From the IMG/VR virus record IMGVR_UViG_3300025151_003852, positions 1 through 64,000 of that record: DNA of 64,000 nucleotides. One strand, given 5' to 3'. This stretch comes from a virus. The position numbers and the translations under genes were made by a program. A model generated the notes under the pieces. The model did not search any database. It saw only the letters and a program-made list of their open reading frames with translations, and was not told the origin of the DNA. Below, piece after piece: positions 55,201 through 60,396 of the stretch (position 1 is its first letter; every line of letters begins with the position of its first letter).

Positions 55201-56498
55201 TCTCCTACATATGTAATTGTGTAAAAGTTTTCACTAACATTTGTATAAAAGCCTTCTTCCCACAAACCTTCATTAATGTTTGCAACCATTGATCCTGTGT
55301 CAGGAGTCAATGACAATGTTGGGCCATTCAATGTTAGTGAAATCGTAAACGATGTTGAATCAATAATATCTTTTACATAGTAAATTGTATCAACGTCTAG
55401 TCCACCAAGTAACGGATCACTTTCAGGTACTGCTGTAAATGTAACAGTTTGATTTGCAACTAAGTCTGCTGTAGTGCCAGATGATAATCTAAGTTGTGAT
55501 GTTGTAGTTTCATCGATTGCTAATGTGACAGGAGCAACAATTTCAGGCGATGTTAAATTAACGTCATAGTTTGCTCCATTCTCATCAAAGAATGATTGAA
55601 CAAAACCTACTTCGTTTGGTTCTTCTGTTTGATAGAACATAACAGTAAGACCTTCTAATGAAGTTACTCCGTCTATGTTTCCTACTTGACTAATTGTTAA
55701 GCCGTTAATTTCTGAAAATAGTTTTGTACTTACAACACCAACTGTATTGTTACCCGGGAATATAAAGTCATTCTGTGCTTCTCTACTTGGAACAGTAAAT
55801 GTTACATAGCCTGTATTTGCACCATTATTATTAACACCTAAAATCTCTCTTGTGTTTTGTGCTCCGTCCATGCCTGTAACACCGGGAACACCCTGTATCC
55901 AAAACTGAGTTTCTTGGTTGACTGCAAATCTATAAGAGCCGCCACGCAGTAAAGTAAGAGTAGGATTCAACGATCCTGCTCCTGCGCCTAATGCTTTAAT
56001 ACTATATGCGTTTGATGTATCTGTAACAATGTAATCTGATTCTGAAAATACTGTAGCACTAGCAACAGTGACTGCTGGAGGACCGTCTGGTATCCAAAAA
56101 TACTGATTAAAATTAATTAACTTATCTAAGTCTGTAAACGAGTCCCATGAATAAAATTGACTATTAAACAAACGAGAGTTATCTAATGTTACTCCGCCTT
56201 TAAGTTGTAATGCATCAATAAGTTCTGGGTAAGTTAAAAAGTCTTTAGCAGTAGATTGATTTTCATTTAAGAATGCAGTACCGGGTGCTAGTTGATAATC
56301 TGTTCTTGTTTTGTTTGGTTCAGTTACATAGTAATCTTTTGCATTAACACCATAACCAAACTTACTTCCGACATAACCTTGCAACGTTTCTGTTTTGGGT
56401 TCGTTGACTAATTGATCTAGTGTTGCACCTAAAAACTGTGCATTGGTAGAGGTTTTAAATATCTCAGGTAAAAACTCTAATGTTCTGATCTTTGCCAT
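37209..56498 (-). CDS. Giant virion structural protein (6429 residues)
   Basis: One uninterrupted 19.3-kb frame. The N-terminus (I-R-T-L-E-F-L-P-E-I-F, L-G-A-T-L-D-Q-L-V, G-Y-V-G-S-K-F-G) matches the long structural proteins of marine T4-like phages, placed beside gp6 as in those genomes. About residues 2440-3060 carry FG-GAP-like segments (L-L-I-G-A-P-G). About 4850-5260 carry BNR-like propeller repeats (S-N-D-G-V-T-W, S-S-D-G-L-R-W, S-T-D-S-G-V-T-W). About 15 copies of an 80-residue module with P-I-x-F-x-G, G-x-x-Y-Y-V-K-x-I and F-T-I-S lie mainly in the last third. L-Q-R-G-x-N-G-T recurs near 3770 and the C-terminus. Probably a baseplate-attached fibre or skirt. Confidence 0.85.
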   Translation of the reverse strand: MAKIRTLEFLPEIFKTSTNAQFLGATLDQLVNEPKTETLQGYVGSKFGYGVNAKDYYVTEPNKTRTDYQLAPGTAFLNENQSTAKDFLTYPELIDALQLKGGVTLDNSRLFNSQFYSWDSFTDLDKLINFNQYFWIPDGPPAVTVASATVFSESDYIVTDTSNAYSIKALGAGAGSLNPTLTLLRGGSYRFAVNQETQFWIQGVPGVTGMDGAQNTREILGVNNNGANTGYVTFTVPSREAQNDFIFPGNNTVGVVSTKLFSEINGLTISQVGNIDGVTSLEGLTVMFYQTEEPNEVGFVQSFFDENGANYDVNLTSPEIVAPVTLAIDETTTSQLRLSSGTTADLVANQTVTFTAVPESDPLLGGLDVDTIYYVKDIIDSTSFTISLTLNGPTLSLTPDTGSMVANINEGLWEEGFYTNVSENFYTITYVGDSSDPTIRLIPAGVIPTEEKITVQFGTEFIGLDFYRSLAGEITRVPYLSALLDTLYYQDGTNANKVGVIKLIESNLTNTLDVDQDIIGQKTFTSTNGVVFTNGLKVQFDGDVVPSNYLSGEYYVQGVGESINLIPTTDLTVPEDFTGTNYIPYDSLPYSIGNFDTELFIPVDQDYITIGRNSINRNAWSRSNRWFHIDVINATAEYNDDPSIVTNYATGTAKAKRPIIEFYPNLKLFDSGTIAKAPVDFIDTRTTNAFDQVANKQQYYPDIETYTSYTATIAGVTGTSTTITIPTADIYTSFAVNMYVTDSNFALPNNTQITNIEVVGANTVLTVEFASSTVVGQTNVSIVGSDTTVNNYELFSGARVIFTADTNLEVRNKIYVVGFSTITFGSTPVITLTEADDALCLTDDQAVALRGYNYQGSTFWFDGATWEEAQQKLTVNQAPQFDIFDKDGISFGDTTVYQGSSFLGNKLFAYGRGTGVNDAVLGFPLRYSAVDNVGDISFDCSLNVDSFSYVTGSTPVTEKVNTGYVYNYTTRTDKTRELGWQTAIAPSVQYQIFELEYSKGSVASFTCDVAVIPESDDSWPRVQVYVNNVYQLESTYTITETDTSTKITLNTAPTVDTPVQILVLSNQTSDSAYYSIPINLSNNPFNTDLEVADIGDIRSQYQDIFINNPNSEGTIFGSNNLRDLGNLVPYGTKIIQNSASLVLPSVFLRKSEHNLFNALQFNADQYIQYKQQLVKTVNDIDWSQRFDPSYILDTALEQIVSAKSEGDSFFWSDMLPSQAPYKSNTYTFANALQESIYPLAQTYDFTEANYKGVLVYLTRTTSGVTKTSQLIRDVDYVVSTTAPSLTVTKDLEAGDVVTIKEYNQTYGNFVPNTPSKLGMYPKWKPEVVLDPNYQTPTYMLRGHDGSYTSLYTLDYTPETGLTDFRDQALLEFETRIYNNIKLSTLVPIERYEVLPGFFRESTYTTEDYLKIYSTQFLNWAGQNRIDYKTQTGYTKGNQFSWNYFQSGNKLTNTPIDQGYWRGIYEYFYGTSQPNIAPWEMLGFTEIPTWWTSRYGPAPYTSENGIMWGDIEAGIIYNTGGTTSVTVDELKRPGLSKIIPVDEHGDLLSPFDALVGAYDSNTLQRDWKVGDDAPAEFSYRRSSSYPFDLMRIFALTKPSQFFNLGADLDNYKFNTEFNQYLVNDRSHLNLGNIEIYGNGTAKTSYINWIVDFEKQQGVDATKDITTTLDNLDVRLIYRLAGFSDKTLLKFFVEKATPNSDNASLLIPDESYAVLLHDNQPNDQIKFSSVIIQIVENGWKVFGNSQDQAYFTTDTPINNGKKSKVEVDNYSVEIANDYTTSKKDEKIVPYGTQFYTYQALSQFLASYGSWLERKGMKFELIELGKEINWTTMIQEYLYWTQFNWENGSLLTVNPSAQNLKIEKDSDIVQPLTVQQDNFLLNQNLYPIATKDLAIERLDTAFQVKTLNSGDTMGYGQFNMSSIEHGIVFDNNTVFNDVIYNLVTGLRQNRIYLRGTKTAEWNGTVSASGFILNQDNVKEWQVAFKYAKGEIVKYKNKFFVANKTVEPSEKFVELDWTETDYNDIQKGLLPNSATRSYESTLYYNSTKANLENDADQLSFSLIGFRPRDYLASVNLSDITQVNVYKNLIETKGTTNAVSAFKGTQLPTGGIDYDVYENWAILSGEFGGTLNSNFVEFKLDQAKLTGNPGIVSLTEGTPTIGSQQEVSVHNLFNYARPIDGPDILSTLQYEDPLSLYPSAGYVNYDDVKMGAYDFRSLTNRATNVNGKRIPISQFYVRDYMWIANFKEQWRVYSVKPVGEVTAVQPNQDNTTTITFKQRHNLKVLDPVSFIEVAPNVNGYYIVTKVVNTTQIIINLQLTVSPVIRPLTGLGLTFVEQRVEKPGDIADLDLLESEFSKNTVWVDQASDGNWGVYRKSINYSLTNNLNRTDGQEFGSAVAYTPRMGYLIGDSAAGKVYRYGLNPVTNEFDEDTGSLLTGGTSFGKAIAYSNNLFVISEPETSLTTSTLRIYTLNDSVLSDDILPLQSFTSTFSSGTSLAISDDQNYIFAGNPSNNSVQVYNRQHIPLTAGYFNVGETYEITSVGTTDFTALGAVENKVGIIFVSTGAGTGTGTATQISYEAISDIDGTLAPVNASAGDNFGFSVSCDDEADCISIGAPNTASPTTKTNWGTNYSFSRLVQNIESQYTAIPNQPQQYPLAWTTSFASRNATAVASNVITFTGTAIDATYTNTPVVFNEGGTYGDSGITPNQVYYMQYVGAQTFSLKESRSTNTVITLTDEPTVNFDIYPQQEPLLVFVNGTIVDDNNYAVGGGTSDFRYFGDIRAGDIIEISTRRIQWVQTMVPEADDRVGVFMGYASDMGTYGNELLIGAPGEIRIEGAKQTDGTVYRYTNAGGKYGTVIGTGVTNLTTDTKLLINGYLVELPSGANASTVSSLINQYGITNITSSATDDGKLIISIIDQSLALVNEKLILQAPSTDAFAELGLEIYQQTQLINAPHNQSRTLFGNTIKFNEHDSVVISAPVSTRYLATTFDFIDDENLDNDTIFDNNATRWVDTWDNAGAVYMYDYLANYNGSITDPGKFTYAQNCNSQDQNYGFEPEYGTAIDFTNNQVVIGTPNLSFGDLEGQVTLFQNSGTAKDWEIYRQSAPVVDINRIQNSQVYSAETNDTLINLDYMDPMQGKLLGAARENIDYVNSVDPAIYNSAIGEINSGLTWGANQIGHIWFDTTNVRWLNYHQNDVVYNSKMWGRIFPGSQVACYTWVKSTTPPNQYTGTGTPKSNTKYSVETDINATNTVQPCYYFWVRNTNKVETSIGKTLSDTTIQRYIGEPSRSGIAYFAPLLPNTFALYNTQPYINTTDSVFHIGYAEGNNDDPSHQEFNLIKDGEPDDFLPGLPKFGPQTSTNRPEGLYDRLLDSLSGVDEVGEVVPNPYLPKAVQSGVLARPRQSFFFSRFLGLENYLEYANKVLAEYPISETRQDATYLFASGEFYDTADYWQYVNWWLPTKNPVGQYNNNTKSTVSVEKYSDLAKLNVEVNTIATVEANGDGKWEMYRYDGNSVWTRIGLENGTIQFNTYLWDYAAGKTGFGDNFFDTTDFDEYPSEETRWIIRALNEQIYIDELVEFRNKSLIILFEYIQSETDESQNYLPWLNKTSLVDVSHVIRELKPIQNYQQDNQEFLSGYINEAKPYHVVIKDFLFKYTGIDTYDGNVTDFDLPAEWNETTQSYISPQLVYENVDGTNEFLPTDAIWQKEQYRNWYNNYGLSLVGESDYEITELNEYMTIGSVLIMVDNAQGFPINGTIQIDEEIISYSFVDRALNTLGGLQRGLNGTTPTTHLPGAKIIIDLPAVVILDGGKNYVEPPKVTAYIDLEKYPAPRVDAELEAVMSVDSVISVNVINPGEGYAVLPEIRVAPAEQLFFTNDDINSTLHTIKLFAPSLQTGNLIQYKDDSTTGATVTRLVDGQWYYINVLETTPTTIVGLYTSYDDAVNETNRVELSAGTTDGDFALNVGAKASAITSSSPTRENNLAVRFDRTTYTSQVLDWEANVFYGAFFAGSYFNSENVASSSISLQATQPPIADISASAQGAIFEIANVTNDHNVYYTEFKRIVELTETTGNLIRLDPYDENNGELNSSGSTIGFYVGMPIKFTGAVIGGIVDEQVYYVHSVVNVTDFTISETPGGAVKTLPDATAPLAGMFAYAGEVTDTAVVTLNYPGLLTATATEAVTNKITIPQSVIGTGGTDGFYVGIPLFFTGDVFGDIEENDVYYVTTVVDEQTITIGPTETPLTTTVSATTTSTDIITVADTTGFSINDPVIFNMMLDVNGNKITDFGGITSGTVYYVNEIVSMTELKVGVSVNVSPLTLSTVTTGSALLTNQKDTIDLSTATGSMLMHVSLPVSPGQVDGQKFTMYNTSAYYTDITSGVLTNTLDRTCYATIAGDNAEGTDNRIALNEQDKGTFNFYTDMPIVFNSVPGGSGLSTGVTYYIFDFSLDGDESTYITVDCTSTSSSTNRITCADTSSLWVNMPIRFTGVGLGNIVVGDEYYIKSIDSSTQFTITEVAGGSTFVLQNDNGPMVGTGNPWIRLSTSKGGTQDVTVADTNSTFSLSQTPTVDGVFDIGYKLGGYRVILSNAGEGYAIDNVITISGSELGGDSPLNDATLKVNSVDADGTITSLIVSGEPNDLTTDYYLKVVGQNTLEVYSDARMTVPVSGIGFAFDGFTTTDVTGCTSGTDSITLTDVSGFSLNDEVIFEGVVPNNSIDAQVSTSYYIKTIDTGTNEVTISSNPGGTVVNVITTVSITGLTLSKAGGYAFLPEPFYFNQSIIKYLDRVYRCVISNNDSEFIIGKWEELRSDDRVLNALDRVEGYYQPNINMPGIDLEQLFTGITYPNAVYLGNAFAPEDQFTVDTVLKDEPFYPTGVSITGVLWNGINYIASANFDKYTGVIASIEGQSWSTKQISNIVVNATDIVYGGGLYVMTTTNTATPIYRSNDGVTWTTNGWFTPYGALPYDTNPYSSTSLSIAAITLQSTAHRNNYYVSVGEGIVNSPDTYVWTERKVYDTPLAVTLYGVNSIDTTGFGGFIAVGKGKKYDYSTGVTELIDTNIIAYSYEPTGEYWQDGPQLTPNGLYGVASNGTIAIAVGENDVKYQTNNGGDWTGINEVGIVSINESSNELNVTNTDGFINADPVRFTDSFGGLLIDTTYYINIVSSTQVEVYTDSGLTSQVTLVDDVIPLQARMYLYDANSDVLRDVIYADSIWMTVGDNGRIQTSSDGLRWTTQTSGTTQDLNGVTYSPETDTFVVVGDNNAILQSTDSGVTWTSTGVFTVEAPVYDVKGDEFTSGYGPEELVPGLVKDNLNLTVVTRPGTVWDVTQYSHTGFNVVSRVIEPATEFQVDYSFDQFVQYPIDMSVQIIDPITGLGTGLATSEYSINWITKVITLNTPLAFAPKQSLRVDVYEVGNGNQLVKGNTDTDPIRETVSTGFDDIYLNCNYSASFFQGSGAIRTGSASVEVEATETIAAGDTIVCVSVSDFTVNESISFQGVVFGGVAEDTPYFVKSISTATNSITISETYDSSTGLAGPIKSLTDATGSMIVNIQTGSGTVWTDPLVYHNGTRLVLGKTNSVSRTKASNNGITVGTTAGLAVGNRIQFAADMFGSDITPNTVYYIESIIDNNEFTISETDGGPVFTLSDASGISSYVTNDYAIGRQPNGIQAKLVLASPTGYVNGEDYLVYSIFGDSGDPSQYGYSVPEIQEYVGNGSQASFPMSNFNGGDNPHNAIVEVNGLRQTSSQYTVDDGTNSVLFNAPPALNDKISVLTYNNTERQYLTTQYGISGTSGSSFTTITVTATTHTEGTFDEDTPDVETYDQDTPTVVMYDELLDTLTCADTSVLAEDEPIVFSNPTIGGITAGVTYYILEIIDATTFTISLTVGGTPVTVTTDSGSMVGSSNAITVANITNIETGQEEPLRVTQATATDGITNAITFDTTSGFAVDQQIYFQGTDFGGLEQGTVYFVENVIDSTTATIKDQTGAQVSLSTATGLMVTTCGGNPTTRITTGIPHSLATDQLVRIDGVYGAVELNGNSYYVRVFDQYRFEIYTQVYNPALDAVNYPVTGVSTYISGGYVWRQGTFFLVTTQATATATTNRITCQDTSQLVVNNEVIFSQQGQVAGAPVLGGLTQGTTYYIKQILSGTEFTIGLTRNASSEVSLTNDTGVMNVTQWEQTNVERLWVTVNGYRLPTNKLRLDEDNEVSILTDIAPGDVVIITNMIPHSTPDEEIYLNAVNQDGEQSVYRANTQSRTWLAEPIFPLSQVIYLGDVTRVTDNLVEDRIAPTPVDNIYSIGLNSDKNILSGVTVLNNTTGNTLDTDTYEVVIEELAPILKITDGTYISAGDSLTITSLEGNVLYINGEQIKFTSVDFDNNSVTGLQRGANGTAVQNYTAKYTEVFSLLSNNQLPDLYIDQSWNSYNFNKVEGDPLSISETAPAQFLHTDIT
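38000..44330 (-). repeat. Cluster of about eleven YYVK-type modules in the giant protein
   Basis: Each module of about 80 residues has a Cys or Thr strand (I-T-C-A-D-T-S), N-x-P-I-x-F, G-x-T-Y-Y-I, then F-T-I-S-x-x-x-G-G and T-G-S-M. Copies near 44230, 43080, 39000 and 38200 are clearest. Isolated copies occur near 55400 and 48400. They are divergent at the DNA level, so expansion is old. Confidence 0.7.
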
Positions 56499-56513
56499 AT
56501 TTTATTTACAACC

Positions 56514-59500
56514 TTAAGACTGCATTGTTGCAGGAGTTAGTGCCGGTACAATTACTATATCGTTTGTAGTAGCCGCGTTCACAAATATTTCATACGGTCT
56601 ACATTTAATTTCATATAAATCACCGAATAATTTTTCTGGGTCATCTGAAACAAGTATAACCGAACTCACTAGTTCTCCTATTTGTTCATGTAGATACGCA
56701 CTCAATTCTGAAAAGAAGAAAGTATCGCCAAAGTTCCAATTGTTAATATCAAAATAACTATCCATTGCCGCTAACACAGAACTTCTAATTTCACTATTAG
56801 ATGCATTTGTTGATTGTGATTTTACCACTTTAATAGTTGCTCTCAATGATTGATCTGCTTTAGGTCCAAACAATGGTTTAAACGTAACACTATTTAATAT
56901 GACTGAATCTGACAGCATTTTATAATCTTGTATTAAAGGATACTGAATATTCAATTCATTTAATGTTGGTTGATCAGGTTTCTTAACTGTATCCGTTGTG
57001 TCTTTAATATAATTATTAAATGCCGTGTAGTATGACTGTGTTACTACATAAAGATCAACAATGTTAGTTGTTGCTGGATCAATACGTGTTGTGTTATTAG
57101 CATTGTGTCTATACTGATAATCTAATCCTTGTCTTCCCGACTTAACAGAATAATCTAACTGCTCAGTCATAATATAATTAGGAGTAGTTATTGTGGGGTC
57201 TTGTATAGACTTATAGAATTTATTATCAGTGTATGCATAAAATAATTGTCCTACAGGGAATTCGTATTTGACAATTTCAATTTGATTTTTAGTTCCATAA
57301 GTGTAAACAACATCACTGCTAGGCACAATTAATTGTCTTGTTAAATTTACTGGATCAGTAATAGTTCTAAAGAATACATACACTCCAATATTTGCACCAT
57401 TGTTTACATAACCAGTAATATCATTAAAGAAGTCTGGGTCTAATATTAATTGACCATTGTTGACATCAGTTGCGGCAACTTCAACTTGGAAGTCGTTTAC
57501 ATAACCGTCACTTTCAACAGTTTGTCCTAAAATATTAACTTTAGTATCTTCGCCTAATGCAGTTGCTGTATTGAATACTGTGTTAATACCTAGTACATTA
57601 ATAAAGTCTTGTATGATTTTACCTGTAAACGGATCGTACACTAATTCATCTTTACTAAAAGTAAATCTTGTATCAGCAACACTACCAAAATAGTATGTTA
57701 ACGATCTATAAGTTACTGTATAACGATTGTTTCCTAAACTAGTAAATTTAACAAAGTAATTTGCATTTGATGCAGACCCTATTGACCAACGTTCTTGGTT
57801 AATTAATAGTGAGTTGTTAAAAATTAAAGTAAAATCTTGTTGTAATTCAATTTTAAGAATTGCTTCTTGTATAACCGCACTTGATAAAGAATTATCAAAC
57901 ACTGGAATAATTTCTGTAAGTATTACTCCGTCAGGTATATAACCATTTACTGTTACTGGTCCTTTGCCATTTGCAAATGTTCCTTCGCCGTTGTTGTTAC
58001 CATCTCCAACAACATTTAATATTGTTGACCATATATAATTTTTCTCTCCGCCAGTAGGCACACCTGCAACTAGACGATTGTTTTCATCAAAGTAAAAACC
58101 TGTCGGCGCATCAAATTTTAATAATGCTCCTTGTGTTGCATATTTTGCATTAGTAGTCGTAAATGTTCCTATAGGCTGAGGTCTTTCTATTGTTCCGTCA
58201 AGTGAATAAAAGTATCCTGTTTCACTTGATGAGTCAACAGAACTTGTTTTCCAATATAAAGTATTTCCGCCACCTGTGCCTGGATAAGCATAACGAGTAT
58301 AATTTTGAATGTAATATTGATTAGCACGATTCAATGCAAGTACAGATGCTAAATCATCTGTAAAGAACTGAATAATATCTGATGTGTTGTTTACTTGTAA
58401 AGTTAAAAACCCGTCAGCATTATCTTGGTACAATGCGCCATCATCACCAAATGAATTAGTGCTTGAATACTTACCTGTTGGGTCGAGTAAATCTAAGTTT
58501 TTAGATACACCGATTGAACTTCTATTAATTGCTTTCGATTTTATAATAGAGTTGTATAAAGTGTACGGGAAGTTTGTATAGTCTTCTCCGTTAACCATTC
58601 TATTTTGTGTATAGTATCTTGTTGGTGCTCTTTGTTTAATTTGTGCTATTGGTTCTCTTGCTTGAGCATTTGTTACTGCAACCGGCAATGAAAAATTCAT
58701 AGTCAAAGTTTGAGTACTACCTACTCTGTCAATATAATTAATAGAAACACTTACTCCGTTCATTTCTGAAGGATCGATAGTATATGTTAATGCATTGCTT
58801 GATCTTACATATGCTCTAAAGTTACCTACGGGCATTTCTGAAAACACACCGTCACCGAATACATATGTAACTTGATCATTTACACGTGAGTTTACAGAAA
58901 AGATTTTCTTATCACTTGATTCTGTTTGCAAGTATGCATCGGCATAAACATTTTCTACTTGATTCCATGACCCTAATGTATTGTCTGCGTTTGTTTGATA
59001 CAACCATGTATCAGTTTCGTTGACACCCACAACATCAATATTAATTGTTTGGTTTGAAATTTGTTGTTGAAAATTAAAATTGAATGGGGTCAATGTTCCT
59101 TGTTTAAAGAAAAACATAAATCCTGTATTGGGACTACCAAAACCTAATTTATCATTTCTATATAACATGTTGATTTGATTAGTTGGTGCTGGTGGAATTT
59201 CATAAACATAATCTTCATCTAGTGTTGTTGCACTGACTAATTCAAAGTTCATTCCTTGACCATCTACTTGTGACGTAAAGGGAACAATTGGCATCGTTCC
59301 TTCTGGAAGTCTTATTCCATATTCACTTGTTGTAACACCTAAGACTTCAGCAGTATTACCTGGACGTCCTATTTTTTGCGAGTCTACCATAGCCGCATTA
59401 AATATTGTGTTCATTTGATCTAACCAATTAGTGTTAGATGGATCATTCCAACTGATCGGATTGTTACTTAAGTTTACGCCATTTGCATCTGTGATATTTT

Positions 59501-59879
59501 CAGTTGTTCTGACAGACTGAACTTTTAAGAAACCAGATGCACATGAATTTCTTTTTGGTGTGTATCCAACTAAGTCTGCTAATTTTACTACAGAGTCTCT
59601 GCGTTCGGCCGTGTCGATGAAATTTTCACGTGTGTTTAAATCATTTCTAAAGGCAAGACCTTGACCCATAAAAGCCATGACATCAAGTAGAGCAATAAAC
59701 TCTGAACTTTCGATATAATCATTGTAGGTTTCAGGATAATAAAGTCTAATATAATCGATAAAACTTTTTCTTAGAGTTTCATAATCGTATGATCGGAAGT
59801 CTGCCTCACGAAAGGTTTCGTAGATTGCTTTCCAATCATTTACTCCAAAGAGACCTGATTGCCTTGAACTTGTAGCCAT
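56514..59879 (-). CDS. gp6: Baseplate wedge protein, gp6-like
   Basis: 1121 residues from ATG 59879, which has CAGGGA upstream; a TTG six codons earlier is in frame but less likely. The N-terminus (L-F-G-V-N-D-W-K-A-I-Y, Y-Y-P-E-T-Y-N-D-Y-I, A-L-L-D-V-M-A-F-M-G) matches gp6 of marine T4-like phages. In T4, gp6 dimers form the ring joining wedge sectors of the baseplate. It is longer than T4 gp6 (660), with beta-rich inserts in the middle. Lies between gp25-like and giant genes, the expected order. Confidence 0.9.
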   Translation of the reverse strand: MATSSRQSGLFGVNDWKAIYETFREADFRSYDYETLRKSFIDYIRLYYPETYNDYIESSEFIALLDVMAFMGQGLAFRNDLNTRENFIDTAERRDSVVKLADLVGYTPKRNSCASGFLKVQSVRTTENITDANGVNLSNNPISWNDPSNTNWLDQMNTIFNAAMVDSQKIGRPGNTAEVLGVTTSEYGIRLPEGTMPIVPFTSQVDGQGMNFELVSATTLDEDYVYEIPPAPTNQINMLYRNDKLGFGSPNTGFMFFFKQGTLTPFNFNFQQQISNQTINIDVVGVNETDTWLYQTNADNTLGSWNQVENVYADAYLQTESSDKKIFSVNSRVNDQVTYVFGDGVFSEMPVGNFRAYVRSSNALTYTIDPSEMNGVSVSINYIDRVGSTQTLTMNFSLPVAVTNAQAREPIAQIKQRAPTRYYTQNRMVNGEDYTNFPYTLYNSIIKSKAINRSSIGVSKNLDLLDPTGKYSSTNSFGDDGALYQDNADGFLTLQVNNTSDIIQFFTDDLASVLALNRANQYYIQNYTRYAYPGTGGGNTLYWKTSSVDSSSETGYFYSLDGTIERPQPIGTFTTTNAKYATQGALLKFDAPTGFYFDENNRLVAGVPTGGEKNYIWSTILNVVGDGNNNGEGTFANGKGPVTVNGYIPDGVILTEIIPVFDNSLSSAVIQEAILKIELQQDFTLIFNNSLLINQERWSIGSASNANYFVKFTSLGNNRYTVTYRSLTYYFGSVADTRFTFSKDELVYDPFTGKIIQDFINVLGINTVFNTATALGEDTKVNILGQTVESDGYVNDFQVEVAATDVNNGQLILDPDFFNDITGYVNNGANIGVYVFFRTITDPVNLTRQLIVPSSDVVYTYGTKNQIEIVKYEFPVGQLFYAYTDNKFYKSIQDPTITTPNYIMTEQLDYSVKSGRQGLDYQYRHNANNTTRIDPATTNIVDLYVVTQSYYTAFNNYIKDTTDTVKKPDQPTLNELNIQYPLIQDYKMLSDSVILNSVTFKPLFGPKADQSLRATIKVVKSQSTNASNSEIRSSVLAAMDSYFDINNWNFGDTFFFSELSAYLHEQIGELVSSVILVSDDPEKLFGDLYEIKCRPYEIFVNAATTNDIVIVPALTPATMQS

Positions 59880-59898
59880 AGTTTTTCCCTGTTTCAAG

Positions 59899-59906
59899 TA
59901 TTTATC
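59899..59906 (-). promoter_or_regulatory. Late-promoter-like box GATAAATA before gp6
   Basis: One mismatch to TATAAATA, 20 bases before the gp6 ATG at 59879, with CAGGGA between. Late expression of baseplate genes in T4-like phages uses this box. Confidence 0.5.
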
Positions 59907-59928
59907 TTTATGGAAAAACCGACTTTTT

Positions 59929-60378
59929 TTATGCTATTGTGGCAGTATTTGTTTGAGAATCAAAGAATAATGCTAGATCTCCTGCATTATTATATGGAGT
60001 AATAGACAATTGAACTTCTATTAAAATGCCATTATCTCTAGGATATGCTTGTATTGTGTTGATTGTAAGGCGAGGGTCTAAACCAGCAACTCGTCTGACT
60101 TCATTTTGTATTGCAGTTTGAACGTCACTTGTATTAGGCTCAAAGATAAAGTCCCATAATGTAGTTCCATAATTAGGCTTACCTACTTTTTCACCTCGTC
60201 TAATGTTAAGTGCATTAACCAAGTCTTGTATAACAAGTTGTTCATCAGTTAATTTAAACTTTTTACCAAAAACGATGGGGTTAGTTATGCCGTTGGCTTC
60301 TCCATCAATAGCAGGTGCAGGATTAACCGTACGAGGTTTATCTGCATTAATTGTTGAAAATCCTATGTAAGTTGCCAT
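59929..60378 (-). CDS. gp25: Baseplate wedge protein, gp25-like
   Basis: 149 residues. G-E-K-V-G-K-P-N-Y-G-T-T-L-W-D-F-I-F-E-P is the gp25/GpW signature, and V-R-R-V-A-G-L-D-P-R-L plus a C-terminal beta-strand complete the family pattern. In T4, gp25 sits in the wedge core at the point where the sheath starts to polymerise. Slightly longer than T4 gp25 (132), due to an N-terminal arm. It has a TATAAATA box directly upstream. Confidence 0.93.
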   Translation of the reverse strand: MATYIGFSTINADKPRTVNPAPAIDGEANGITNPIVFGKKFKLTDEQLVIQDLVNALNIRRGEKVGKPNYGTTLWDFIFEPNTSDVQTAIQNEVRRVAGLDPRLTINTIQAYPRDNGILIEVQLSITPYNNAGDLALFFDSQTNTATIA

Positions 60379-60383
60379 AATAC

Positions 60384-60391
60384 TATTTATA
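60384..60391 (-). promoter_or_regulatory. TATAAATA box before gp25
   Basis: An exact match to the T4-type late box. It ends only five bases before the gp25 ATG, so transcripts from it would be leaderless or would serve gp6 further downstream. Position makes its use doubtful despite the match. Confidence 0.35.
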
Positions 60392-60396
60392 TCCTG

